Shown: positions 7,883 to 16,059 of the stretch, in pieces | Layout: each line of letters starts with the position of its first letter | Position numbering within the stretch: position 1 is the first letter of the stretch | Origin: Streptomyces griseicoloratus | GTDB taxonomy: Bacteria > Actinomycetota > Actinomycetes > Streptomycetales > Streptomycetaceae | Assembly: GCF_014534645.1 (NCBI RefSeq) | Contig: NZ_JACVQF010000220.1 | Location: 1-64,000 of the forward strand | DNA length: 64,000 nucleotides | Direction: 5' to 3' | Notes under the pieces: model-generated | Seen by the model: the letters and a program-made list of their open reading frames with translations, nothing else | What the model was told of the DNA's origin: nothing | Database searches by the model: none | Position numbers and translations under genes: made by a program

Positions 7883-9387
7883 GCGCGACGGCCCGGAGTG
7901 CCCCGGTGCCTCTGCTGCGCGCCCGGCGTGCCTCGGTAACTCTGCGGGTTGCCCGCGTCCCAGGGGCCGACGAGGGGGCGCACCCGGTCGTGGTACTCGA
8001 GGGCGCGTACCCAGTCGGCGGGCCAGGACGGGCCGCCGATCCACGCCCCGGCGAACGCTCCGGCCAGCGCCGCGACGGAGTCGGAGTCCCCCGAGGAGAA
8101 CGCCGCCCGCTGCACCACCGCCACCGGCTCGTCGGGGAAGAGGAGGAAGCAGTAGAGGGCGGCGGCCAGGGCTTCCTCGGCGATCCAGCCGGCACCGGCC
8201 ACCTCGCAGGGGTCGCGCTCCGGGTCGGGACGGTCGAGAGCGGCGGAGATCCTGTCGAGCGCCGCGAGGGTTTCATCCCAGCCGTGGGCGATGAAGTCGG
8301 CGGGGTCGCTCGCACCCGCCCGCTGCGCCAGGTCGCCGAGCCAGTCCCCGTGGTACGTCCGGCGCGCGGCCCGCCCGTAGTGGCGCAGGCGCGCCAGTAG
8401 CTCGGAGGGGTGGCAGTTGTGCGTCAGCAGCCACACGGCGTGGGCGGTCAGGTCGCTGGCCGCGAGCGCCGTGGGGTGGCCGTGGGTCAGCGCGGCCTGC
8501 AACTGGGCGGTACCGGCGCGCTGCTGAGCCGTCAGCCCCGGCAGCAGACCGACGGGCGCCACGCGCATGTTCGCCCCGCACCCCTTCGAGGCCATCACGG
8601 TGGCCTCCTGCCAGGGCACGCCGCGTTCCAGGGCCGCGCACGCGTCCAGGCAGGTGCGGCCCGGAGCGCGGTTGTTGTCGGGCGAGTGAAGCCACTCGAC
8701 GAAGCGGGCGCGCAGGGCGGGCTCGATCGTGGCGGCCGTGAGGGAGGAGACGCCGTGGTCCGCGACGTCCGCCAGCGCCTCGATCACGGCCAGCGTCATC
8801 TGGGTGTCGTCCGAGACCCGGGCGACGCCGGAGCGGACGGGCAGCTCCAACTGGCGCCAGGAGCCGTACCGGCTGGTGAGCTGGGCGATGTCCAGGAACT
8901 CGGTGGGGTAGCCCAGGGCGTCACCGATGGCGAGGCCGAAGATTGCCGCCGTTGCTCCGCTCTTGACGGTGTCCAATGTCCACTCGCGCCCGGCGAGGTC
9001 GTCGAGGACGGCGAGGCTTTCGGCCCGGGCCAGGGAGTCCACCACGACGTGACTCCTCGGGCTCGTCGACGGCGTCGCCAGCAACTCGGCCAGGGCCTCA
9101 CTGGGCCTGAGACCCCGTTCCTTGGCGTCGCGCATGCGCCTCCCCCAGACCCCCGCTTCGTTGGCGGCCTTGTACCCCGCAGCGAGGCGTGGCCGCACGC
9201 CCCCGGCCTCGTCCTCGTCGTTGATCCACACGTAAGCGATGACCTGGTCTTCGGTGTCGGCGATCGCCACGTACTGGACGGGCCGGCCGGTGTGACGGGC
9301 GTAGCGCGGGGGCCCTCCCGACACGACGAGGCCCATGTCCTCGGCGAACCGAGGGTTGACCGGGCGGCCGGGGTGTTCGGAACTCAT
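7879..9387 (-). CDS. ADP-ribosylglycohydrolase with extra N-terminal domain; likely immunity factor for the upstream toxin
   Basis: About 502 aa. Residues from about 140 form an ADP-ribosylglycohydrolase: GLAIGDALGYPTEF, the metal site VSDDTQMT, and the second metal motif SGDSDSVAAL (numbering from the longer start, D200-T202 and D441-S444). These DraG-like enzymes remove ADP-ribose from modified targets. The first 110 residues are an unassigned extra domain. The next gene upstream, on the same strand, ends in an ADP-ribosyltransferase, so the likely job is to reverse the toxin's modification. Start is uncertain: Met at 9387 has AGGAAAG 14 nt upstream, while Met at 9408 has no ribosome binding site. 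ATGA overlap with the downstream gene. Confidence 0.8.
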   Translation of the reverse strand: MSSEHPGRPVNPRFAEDMGLVVSGGPPRYARHTGRPVQYVAIADTEDQVIAYVWINDEDEAGGVRPRLAAGYKAANEAGVWGRRMRDAKERGLRPSEALAELLATPSTSPRSHVVVDSLARAESLAVLDDLAGREWTLDTVKSGATAAIFGLAIGDALGYPTEFLDIAQLTSRYGSWRQLELPVRSGVARVSDDTQMTLAVIEALADVADHGVSSLTAATIEPALRARFVEWLHSPDNNRAPGRTCLDACAALERGVPWQEATVMASKGCGANMRVAPVGLLPGLTAQQRAGTAQLQAALTHGHPTALAASDLTAHAVWLLTHNCHPSELLARLRHYGRAARRTYHGDWLGDLAQRAGASDPADFIAHGWDETLAALDRISAALDRPDPERDPCEVAGAGWIAEEALAAALYCFLLFPDEPVAVVQRAAFSSGDSDSVAALAGAFAGAWIGGPSWPADWVRALEYHDRVRPLVGPWDAGNPQSYRGTPGAQQRHRGTPGRRA

Positions 9388-9463
9388 GCGGGTTGCGTCT
9401 TTCCTCATCTGGTTACTGGCAACGCCCTTTGCCTCGGGCGACCCGTCTCGGTCATGCAGTCAG

Positions 9464-11374
9464 TCAATCACGCGGCAGTACCTCGCCGTAGATCTGCAGT
9501 TGACCCTTGTCGTCGTAAAAGGCACGCGTCACTTTGTAGCTCGTGCCACGCCCGAGCAACAGTTCCCGCTCGGTGACGCCGAAGTCGCTGACCTTTTCCA
9601 CCCACGTTGCATGCGTTCCCTCCGGGACCCGCAGCCGCAGGACAGCGTCCTTGCCTTCGAAACTCGGCACTGGGTGGTTGCCCAGTGATGTCGACGAGTA
9701 GCCGGGGTCGGAGATCGTCCGGCCCACCAGGTCGTCGACGTCATCGAAGTCGATATGGCGGACGCCGGTTCCCCGGACGACCATGACATCCTCCGGGAGC
9801 GGCCTCCCAGCCAGTGCACCGTCTATTTGGCGGATGTTGTTGAGCACTTCTGGAGTGCCGTATTTCGGCTCGCCCCGTAGGTAACCGTTGATCTCCTGAT
9901 AGGTCGCGTAGCCGGGAGCTCCCGTGTAGGGCGGCTCACCCGTGTAGTCCCGAAGCGCTTGGCGCGCCTCCGGGGACAGCTCGTCCACGTACTGGTTCCA
10001 GTTGTCCCTGCCATAAGCAATCGCCGCATCCGGGTCGGCGAAGGACCGCGCACCCTGCTCCAGTTCCGCGGCCGCGACCTGGTGCCGCTGCTCAAGGCTG
10101 AGCCCGTCCCACACGTCGTCCGGGACGTGCGGCCGGTACGAGAACCCGCTGCCCGGCGTCTGGGTGCGGGCCCCGGCCTCGACGCCTTCCCGCAGCCCGT
10201 TCCGCGCGCCGGTCTCCACGCCCTCCTTCACCGCGAGCCGCAGACCACCGCGGGCCAGGCCCGCGCCCTTGGTGCCGATCAGCTCGGGGATGAGGCGGCC
10301 GATGAACTCGGAGGGGTCCTTCTTGAAGCCGTCCACCGCCGCCTGCAACGCCCGCTCGGGGTGGGCCACGGTGGACACCAGCCCGGAGAGGGTCATCGAG
10401 ACGTTCTGCAGGTACTGGGCCGGGTGGGTCAGGTTGTAGGGGTCCACGGGGTTGAGGCCGCGGACGAAGTTGACCAGTCCGGCCGTGCCCTTGACCACGC
10501 CGCCCACGACGTGGGTGAGTTCGAGGTTCCCCGCCATGAAGCCGTCGACGAGGTTGTTGCCTATGCGTTCCAGCGGCGGCGGCTCCGCCGGGGCGTGGGC
10601 CAGGGCCTTCCTGATGCTCGCCTCGGCGTCGGAGGCGGCGGTGTTGCGCTGCTTGCGGGCCTCGGCGAGCTTGTCCCGCGCCTGCCGGATCGTCTCCTTG
10701 CCGGGGTCGTGGAACGGCCCGGGCGTCGGGCCGGGGTCCTGACCCGCTCTGACCTTGGCGTTGTACGCGTCGACCTGCTTGTTGTACTCCCCGACGGCCT
10801 GCTCGGACGCGCGCTTGCCCCGCTTGTACAGCTCGACGGCCTCCTGCGCCTGCTGCTGCGCCCACTTCACGGTGCCCGCGTACGACTCCAGCGCCCCCGC
10901 GGCGGTCTCGCAGGCGTCGGCGGCCTGGAGCCACTTGCCGGGGTGGACTCCGAACTTCTCGCGGAAGGTGTCACCGGCCCGGCCCCGCCAGCTTGCCGAG
11001 TCCACCTTCTTCATCCCCGAGCCGACCTTGTCGAACGCGGTGGAGAAGTCCCGCAGGTGCTTGGCGCTGGTCCGGATCTTCTCGGGGTTGCCGTGGACGA
11101 GCTCGTTGGCCTCCTCGGTCTCGCCGAGCTGCTGCTCGCCCGGGGTGGCGCCGAGGTCGGAGGCGACGTCGTCGCCCCAGTCCTCCACGGCGTCCGCGGC
11201 GTCCTCCAGGCCGACCTTGTCCAGGCCGTCACCGAGCCGGTCGGTGCCCCAGTCGATGCCCTCGCCGAGGACCTTCTTGCCCGCGTCGACGCCGTCCTCG
11301 ATGGCCGACAGGCCGTCGTTGAGGCCGTCCTTCAGCTTGCCGAGGCCGCTGCCGATGTCGTCGAGGACGCCCAT
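9464..11374 (-). CDS. Polymorphic toxin: WXG-type N-terminus and C-terminal ADP-ribosyltransferase
   Basis: 636 aa. The helical N-terminal region (1-260) carries a WXG-like turn (ASWRGRAGDTF, W129-G131) typical of type VII secretion substrates. A linker with hydrophobic stretches (270-400) leads to a C-terminal R-S-E class mono-ADP-ribosyltransferase at about 490-636: Arg534 in VVRGTG, the STS motif in GYSSTSLG (561-563) and the catalytic ExE in TERELLLG (E602, E604). The toxin tip is visibly less GC-rich than the N-terminal half, as expected for an exchanged module. ATG at 11374 overlaps the upstream stop by one base. The likely outcome is ADP-ribosylation of a target in neighbouring cells; target unknown. 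Confidence 0.85.
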   Translation of the reverse strand: MGVLDDIGSGLGKLKDGLNDGLSAIEDGVDAGKKVLGEGIDWGTDRLGDGLDKVGLEDAADAVEDWGDDVASDLGATPGEQQLGETEEANELVHGNPEKIRTSAKHLRDFSTAFDKVGSGMKKVDSASWRGRAGDTFREKFGVHPGKWLQAADACETAAGALESYAGTVKWAQQQAQEAVELYKRGKRASEQAVGEYNKQVDAYNAKVRAGQDPGPTPGPFHDPGKETIRQARDKLAEARKQRNTAASDAEASIRKALAHAPAEPPPLERIGNNLVDGFMAGNLELTHVVGGVVKGTAGLVNFVRGLNPVDPYNLTHPAQYLQNVSMTLSGLVSTVAHPERALQAAVDGFKKDPSEFIGRLIPELIGTKGAGLARGGLRLAVKEGVETGARNGLREGVEAGARTQTPGSGFSYRPHVPDDVWDGLSLEQRHQVAAAELEQGARSFADPDAAIAYGRDNWNQYVDELSPEARQALRDYTGEPPYTGAPGYATYQEINGYLRGEPKYGTPEVLNNIRQIDGALAGRPLPEDVMVVRGTGVRHIDFDDVDDLVGRTISDPGYSSTSLGNHPVPSFEGKDAVLRLRVPEGTHATWVEKVSDFGVTERELLLGRGTSYKVTRAFYDDKGQLQIYGEVLPRD

Positions 11375-12045
11375 CAGCCCTCACCCCCGCCGCCCTGCAT
11401 ACGGGCGCGCTCCTCGGGGGAGGGGCCGAAGGTCTCGTCGAGCGCCTGCTCGTACTGGGCGTCGCTGATGCCGAGGGATTCCCGTACGCGCTCGGGCCCC
11501 AGCCCCGGCAGGCCCATGCTCTCGGAGGTCATCACGTCCCGGCCCGCGTCACGCCAGCCCTGGGCGCTGTTCTCCCACGCCTGCTCGAAGGACTCCTTGC
11601 TCCAGTCGGCGTCGCGGACCTGGGTGACCACGTTGTTCGACAGGACCTCGCCCCAGTCCTTGCCGGTGATCTCCTCCTCCGAGGCGTACGGGTTGCCCAT
11701 CAGGGAGTTCGCGCCGACCTTCAGGGCGCCTTCGACGTACTGGTCGGTCTCGTAGAACGTGCCGGCCGCGAGGCCGGTCTTGAGCGCGAAGCCGTTGCCC
11801 TCGTTGATCAGGGAGCGGACGCCCCACTCCCACCGCTCGCAGAACGAGCCGAAGGTGCTCGTGAGCCCTTCCGCGCCCAGTTCGAGACCGGACAGCGCGA
11901 CATCGCCGAAGCCGCGGCCCACGCCGGCCTCGCCGACCATGCCGAGTTCCTTCAGCTCGCCCAGCGCGAGAGTGAGCCCCTTGGCGATCTCGTCGAGACC
12001 GATCGCCGCCAGGTCGTTGCCGTTGCCGTTGCCGCCTGCCGTCAC
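11374..12045 (-). CDS. Conserved partner protein of the toxin operon, unknown function
   Basis: 223 aa, starting VTAGGNGNGNDLAAIG from a GTG that overlaps the SseB-like gene in GTGA. It is mostly helical and acidic, with no signal peptide or membrane segment, and ends EERARMQGGGGEG. Segments such as LGELKELGMVGEAGVGRGF and a central region resembling long helical secretion partners suggest it may pair with, or help export, the WXG toxin encoded directly downstream. A frame extended to 12231 is a shadow of the upstream gene. I do not recognise a named family. Confidence 0.6.
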   Translation of the reverse strand: MTAGGNGNGNDLAAIGLDEIAKGLTLALGELKELGMVGEAGVGRGFGDVALSGLELGAEGLTSTFGSFCERWEWGVRSLINEGNGFALKTGLAAGTFYETDQYVEGALKVGANSLMGNPYASEEEITGKDWGEVLSNNVVTQVRDADWSKESFEQAWENSAQGWRDAGRDVMTSESMGLPGLGPERVRESLGISDAQYEQALDETFGPSPEERARMQGGGGEG

Positions 12046-12590
12046 CGAGGCGCACCCCCCTGCCGCACCCGATCCACTGCGAAGGCGTCGGGGACCACAC
12101 CCGACGCCGGCGGAAACAGGACCGCGCGCTCGGTGCCGTCGGCCACGTCCACGGCCACACCGCACGGCACGCCGGCCTCCGGCACCGCCACGTCCAGCAG
12201 CCGCGCCCCGAGCACGGCCTGATACGGCCATTCCCGGTCGGCCTCGTCACGGGCCAGCGCGTACCGGGCCAGGGCCGACTCGTCGGTGAAGGCCAGGATC
12301 CAGCGCACGCCGCCGAAGTCGGCGGTGAGCCATCCGCCGTCCCGGAGCGGCACCAGTACCGCCGTGTCGCGGAAGGTCTCCAGCAACGCGGCGAACTCCC
12401 GGCGCCGGGCGGCCACTTCCGCGTCGGTGGGCTCGGCGGCCTCGTTCGCCTCCGCCCGGGCGGGCGCCTCGGCCCCCTCGGCGGCCACCGGCCGGCGTGA
12501 AGCGCCTGGCGGCCGCTCGGTCATCTCTGCGTACTCGGCAAGTCGGGAGCGCCGTACCGGCACCCCCGTGCCACCCCCGGAATCTGTCAC
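12042..12590 (-). CDS. SseB-like N-terminal domain protein
   Basis: 182 aa. After an acidic Ala/Glu-rich N-terminus, residues from about 60 match the SseB fold: EFAALLETFRDTAVLVPL, then GGVRWILAFTDESALARYA, then a C-terminal domain. Such proteins frequently accompany WXG/type VII-associated loci in Streptomyces, and I infer an accessory or chaperone role. GTG at 12590 was chosen because AGGG lies 7 nt upstream; the longer frame to 12638 is less likely. First gene of the toxin operon, coupled by GTGA to the next. Confidence 0.7.
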   Translation of the reverse strand: MTDSGGGTGVPVRRSRLAEYAEMTERPPGASRRPVAAEGAEAPARAEANEAAEPTDAEVAARRREFAALLETFRDTAVLVPLRDGGWLTADFGGVRWILAFTDESALARYALARDEADREWPYQAVLGARLLDVAVPEAGVPCGVAVDVADGTERAVLFPPASGVVPDAFAVDRVRQGGAPR

Positions 12591-12676
12591 CGCACTACCC
12601 TGGCACATCACTTGCCACTGCTTTACATGCAGCCCCATCGACCCCTTGGGTCACGCACAAGACCGATACATCGGTC

Positions 12677-13657
12677 TCACAAGCCGCCCGGGAGCCCGGC
12701 CGGAGCGGCGTCCGTGTCGCGGTGCGCCGCCAGCCACTCGGTGTAGCTGTCACTGCGCGCCGCCACGCCCGCGTGGGCCATGCGTGCCTGCGCGAGGACG
12801 GTGGCGGCGGTGTCCCGGGGCTGCGTCCCGGCATGCCAGCCGAGCAGATGCCGCCAGGACAGCGGAGTGCCGGTGAGCGGGCGGGTCACGATCCCCGGCA
12901 TCGTCGGGAACGTCGCCCGGCACAGCCCGACCGCCCGGCCGACCTCAACCAGGTGCACGAGGGAGGAGGTGTCCGTCTCGTACATGCGGCGCGGGGTGAA
13001 GCCGGCGCGGGCGCAGGACGCGGTGAAGCAGTCCCCGAAGCACCCGTCGCCGGGTACGCAGGCCCACTCCTCGCCGGCCAGCTCCGTCAGGTCCACCTCG
13101 CCACGGTGGGCGAGGGGATGGCCGTCGGGCACCATGACGAACACGGGATCGACCGCCACTTCCCGCCAGACCAGCCCCTCGGCGCCGGGCGGCGCCGCCG
13201 AGCCGCACGTCCCGGCGAGCGCGAAGTCCAGCCGCCCCTCGGCCAGCAGACCGGCCAGCTCCCGCTCGGACCAGGAGGTGCAGGTCGTCACCCGGGCGTC
13301 GGGGGCCACGTCCGCCAGCCGGTCCACCAGGGCGCCCAGCAGGGGGCCGTGGGTGCCGCCCAGCCGGAAGCACGCCGCCGACCGCGGAGACCGGGCGAAC
13401 CGCGCCGCCTCCTGCTGCAACTCGGTCACCGCGGGCAGCACGATCCGGCTGCGCTCCAGCACCAGTTCGCCCAGCGCGGTGGCCCGCACGCCGTGCCGGC
13501 CGCGCTCGAACAGCTCACCGCCCAGGGCGCGTTCGATCCGCTTGAGCTGTGCGCTCAGCGCGGGCTGCGCGAGACCGAGCGCGGTCGCCGCCCTGGTGAG
13601 ACTGCCGGCCTCGGCAATGGCCCGCACCGTCTTGAGATGCCGCAACTCCAGCTCCAT
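12677..13657 (-). CDS. LysR-family transcriptional regulator
   Basis: 326 aa. The N-terminal winged helix (MELELRHLKTVRAIAEAG ... LTRAATALGLAQPALSAQL) is a typical LysR DNA-binding domain in residues 1-60, followed by a linker helix and the two-lobe effector-binding domain (GRLDFALAGTCG, VFVMVPDGHPLA, VEVGRAVGLC). Several cysteines cluster near residues 205-220 (CVPGDGCFGDCFTASCARAG), which is unusual and could sense redox state or metal. It is transcribed alone and divergent from nothing obvious; its target is not clear from position. Confidence 0.85.
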   Translation of the reverse strand: MELELRHLKTVRAIAEAGSLTRAATALGLAQPALSAQLKRIERALGGELFERGRHGVRATALGELVLERSRIVLPAVTELQQEAARFARSPRSAACFRLGGTHGPLLGALVDRLADVAPDARVTTCTSWSERELAGLLAEGRLDFALAGTCGSAAPPGAEGLVWREVAVDPVFVMVPDGHPLAHRGEVDLTELAGEEWACVPGDGCFGDCFTASCARAGFTPRRMYETDTSSLVHLVEVGRAVGLCRATFPTMPGIVTRPLTGTPLSWRHLLGWHAGTQPRDTAATVLAQARMAHAGVAARSDSYTEWLAAHRDTDAAPAGLPGGL

Positions 13658-13720
13658 AAGGGGAGCTTGCGACGGGGGAGGGGCGGGGGCAAGAGGTTGG
13701 TTCAGACCAGTAGCAGTTGG

Positions 13721-14314
13721 TCAGTCCGGATAGCGCGGGAGGTCATGGGTCGGGATCGTCCAGTCGGCGATGGTGACGTCCTCGCCGTAGACGAAGTCCT
13801 TGCGGGTGGCGTAGCGGGGGCCGTCAGGGGTGCCGTGGATGTCGGTGAAGACGGCGCCGGTGCCGGTGCGGGGGTCGAAGACCGCGTAGACGGGGATGCC
13901 GAGCAGGGGGTAGTCGCGGAGCTTGGCGATCCAGTCGTTGTCGGGGTTGGAGCGGGAGGTGATCTCGACGGCGGCCACGAGGGTGCGGGGATCGAAGGTT
14001 CCGTCGCCTTCCATGTCCGCTTCGGCGATCACCATGACGTCGGGACGCCGCAGGATGCCTTCGGGCACGTCCTCCACGTCCGGTTCACCCGTGTGGGCGA
14101 CGATCTCCTCCGGCATCACCTTTTCGAGGCGTTTCCGGAGACGCAGCACGGTGAGCTCGTGCTGCTTCACGGGCGACATCATGTCGTGAACGATCCCTTC
14201 CTTGCTGATCTCGAACTTGCCGGGAAGGGTGTCGTCCATCGACTGAACGAAGTCCCGCATGGTCCGGTAGAGGCGTGAGGCACCGCGCTGCGCGTCGTTC
14301 GGGGCGATGGTCAT
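13721..14314 (-). CDS. Uma2 (DUF820) family protein with a PD-(D/E)XK nuclease-like fold
   Basis: 197 aa. The characteristic motifs RRPDVMVIAEAD and LVAAVEITSRSNPDNDWIAKL match Uma2 proteins, which share the restriction-endonuclease fold: Asp in PDV and Glu in VEIT would be metal ligands. The family is hugely expanded in streptomycetes and cyanobacteria and its cellular role is not settled. ATG at 14314 is favoured by GAGGAG eight bases upstream; the longer frame to 14365 adds a basic stretch. It appears to be a single gene. Confidence 0.8.
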   Translation of the reverse strand: MTIAPNDAQRGASRLYRTMRDFVQSMDDTLPGKFEISKEGIVHDMMSPVKQHELTVLRLRKRLEKVMPEEIVAHTGEPDVEDVPEGILRRPDVMVIAEADMEGDGTFDPRTLVAAVEITSRSNPDNDWIAKLRDYPLLGIPVYAVFDPRTGTGAVFTDIHGTPDGPRYATRKDFVYGEDVTIADWTIPTHDLPRYPD

Positions 14315-14366
14315 GGCGCTCGCTCCTCGTCGTCTGTGCCCACGGGCAAGGATCGTCACGTTCATG

Positions 14367-15239
14367 CTAGGCGTCCTCCGGGAGATCGGACCGGCAGTCG
14401 CGGCAGCGGGCGCCGGGCTCGGGGGCGCGGATGCCGCGGTCGCATCCGTCGCAGTTCTGGAGCGGGTGCAGGACGGGCGGTGGTGCGGCCGGTGCGCGGT
14501 ACGGGGGCGGGGGCGGGAGCTGGGCGGTCAGGCGGTGGGCGACGAGGGCGGCGGGGCGGCGCAGGTCCTCGGGTGGCAGGTCGGCGGTCAGGGCGTGGCG
14601 TACGGCGGTGGGGGTGACTTCGCGTTCCAGCCAGGCCGCGACGCCGGGGGCCAGGTGGGTGGTGTCGCAGGCGGAGAGCAGCAGCCGGGGATCGAGGCGG
14701 CGCAGGCCGGCGAGGAGGTCGGTGGCCTGTTGGAGGAGGGTGGGGGAGGGGTACGAGGGCTGCGGTACGGCGGGCAGGGCGCGCTTCTTGCGGGGCGGGC
14801 GCTGCTCGGTGTGCGGTTTCCTGGCGGGCTCCGGGCGGTGCCGCGTGGCACCCGGCTGGTTGCAGGAGACCGTGCGGGTGACGATGCGCCCGGCGGGGGT
14901 GCGGACGCGCTCGCGGCGCAGGTAGCCGTGGGCCTCCAGCTCACGCAGGGCCGCGGCGATGCGGGTCGCGCCCTCCTTGAAGCGGGCGGCGAGCGACTTG
15001 ATGTCGGTGGGGGTGCCGGTGGGGAGGGACTGGATGTGGCAGCCGAGCCCGATCGCGAGCAGCGACAGCTCCGGGTGCTGCACCAGGTGGTTGCCGATCA
15101 CCACGAAGCGGGTGGTGTGGCGGGTGTTCTCGTGGATGATGCCGCCGCCGTGGTGACGCGAACGGGTCGGATTGCCGCCGACGGCTGACTGGGCGCGCGA
15201 GGGCGCGCTAGGGTTTTGGGTACCCATCGGGAAGCTCAC
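14367..15239 (-). CDS. DNA-binding helix-turn-helix protein with C-terminal zinc-ribbon-like tail
   Basis: About 290 aa. Residues 45-125 form a winged-helix region (LAARFKEGATRIAAALRELE, HGYLRRERVRTPAGRIV) of the kind seen in replication-initiator-like or MarR/GntR-like proteins. Then come a basic linker (KKRALPAVPQ), a helical middle and a C-terminal pair of CxxC motifs (CDGC, CRDC) that could bind zinc. Start is ambiguous: GTG at 15239 lies directly behind AAGGAAG, and ATG at 15227 is 13 nt behind it. Role unknown; similar proteins are widespread as orphans in Streptomyces. Confidence 0.65.
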   Translation of the reverse strand: MSFPMGTQNPSAPSRAQSAVGGNPTRSRHHGGGIIHENTRHTTRFVVIGNHLVQHPELSLLAIGLGCHIQSLPTGTPTDIKSLAARFKEGATRIAAALRELEAHGYLRRERVRTPAGRIVTRTVSCNQPGATRHRPEPARKPHTEQRPPRKKRALPAVPQPSYPSPTLLQQATDLLAGLRRLDPRLLLSACDTTHLAPGVAAWLEREVTPTAVRHALTADLPPEDLRRPAALVAHRLTAQLPPPPPYRAPAAPPPVLHPLQNCDGCDRGIRAPEPGARCRDCRSDLPEDA

Positions 15240-15369
15240 TTCTTCCTTGGTGGTCAGGCCCTCGCCTCGGGATGGCAGTCCCGGCGGGGGCCGATGTCTT
15301 TGTGCGGTTGTCTGCGCTGAGAGTAGGGGAGTTGGGGGCTCGGAAATCCAGCCGAGCCGGTGATGTTCA

Positions 15370-15400
15370 CCCGCCCGAGTGAGTCGCCGCCGCGGGCGGG
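15370..15400 (-). terminator. Possible terminator hairpin after the anti-sigma-type ATPase gene
   Basis: An 8-bp GC-only stem (CCCGCCCG at 15370-15377 with CGGGCGGG at 15393-15400) closes a 15-nt loop, 30 bp downstream of the stop of the minus-strand gene at 15432. Confidence 0.35.
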
Positions 15401-15431
15401 AGGGGTGGGGCTTGGTGGGGTCCTTTTCCTC

Positions 15432-15902
15432 TCAGTTTTCCTTGGTCAGAGCGCCCGAAGCACCGGAGCATGAGGGCACGGGTTCCGGTGATGTGAGACG
15501 CAGTTCGGCCCAGACGGTCTTGCGCGGGAGGCGGCCCTCCGCCACCCCCCACCGGTCCGCCAGCGCGTCGACGAGCAGCAGGCCACGGCCGGATTCGGTC
15601 TCCGGGCCGGGCTGTTCCGGCCGGGGGAGCCGGTCGCCGCGCGTGTCGGTCACCTCGATGCGGAGGACGTCGCCGACGACGTAGAGCATGAGCCGGAAAT
15701 CGCGCCCCTGTACGCGCCCGTGCGTCGCCGCGTTGACTGCCAGCTCGGCCACGATCTGGCGGGCCGGGTCCAACGGGAGCCCCCAGTCGCGAAGTTGCTC
15801 GGTCGCGAGCAACCGGGCGAGGCGGGCGCCGCGCGGAGTGGGGGAGAGCTGCACGCTGAAGTTCCGGACCGGGGTCGTGAGTTCGGCGGATTTCTGGTTC
15901 AC
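15432..15902 (-). CDS. ATP-binding protein of the anti-sigma/SpoIIAB-like HATPase family
   Basis: 156 aa. The fold is recognised from LAVNAATHGRVQGRDFRL (N-box), LRIEVTDTRGDRLP (G1 box) and ESGRGLLLVDALADRWG (G2 box), the ATP pocket of RsbW/SpoIIAB-type kinases. In Streptomyces such stand-alone ATPases often sit beside an XRE regulator and a DUF397 protein (whiJ-like loci), as here, with divergent genes at 16060 and 16932. GTG start at 15902. It may bind or phosphorylate a partner regulator; the partner is inferred from position only. Confidence 0.8.
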   Translation of the reverse strand: MNQKSAELTTPVRNFSVQLSPTPRGARLARLLATEQLRDWGLPLDPARQIVAELAVNAATHGRVQGRDFRLMLYVVGDVLRIEVTDTRGDRLPRPEQPGPETESGRGLLLVDALADRWGVAEGRLPRKTVWAELRLTSPEPVPSCSGASGALTKEN

Positions 15903-16059
15903 GTCACTCAGCGTGGCGAGGTGCGCTTACCGTGAGAAGTGACTCTGCGGGTACGTACAGTGACTGTCCGGCGCTTGTCCGGTGTGTCGGAGCTGTCGGG
16001 GCGGTGCGTACGGGTAGGGCGCACTCTGCACAGCCAGCGGTACGACGGAGGGGCACGGG

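Noticed and set aside
12497-14278. 593-aa plus-strand frame opposite LysR and Uma2 genes
   Set aside because: Shadow of two recognisable minus-strand genes.
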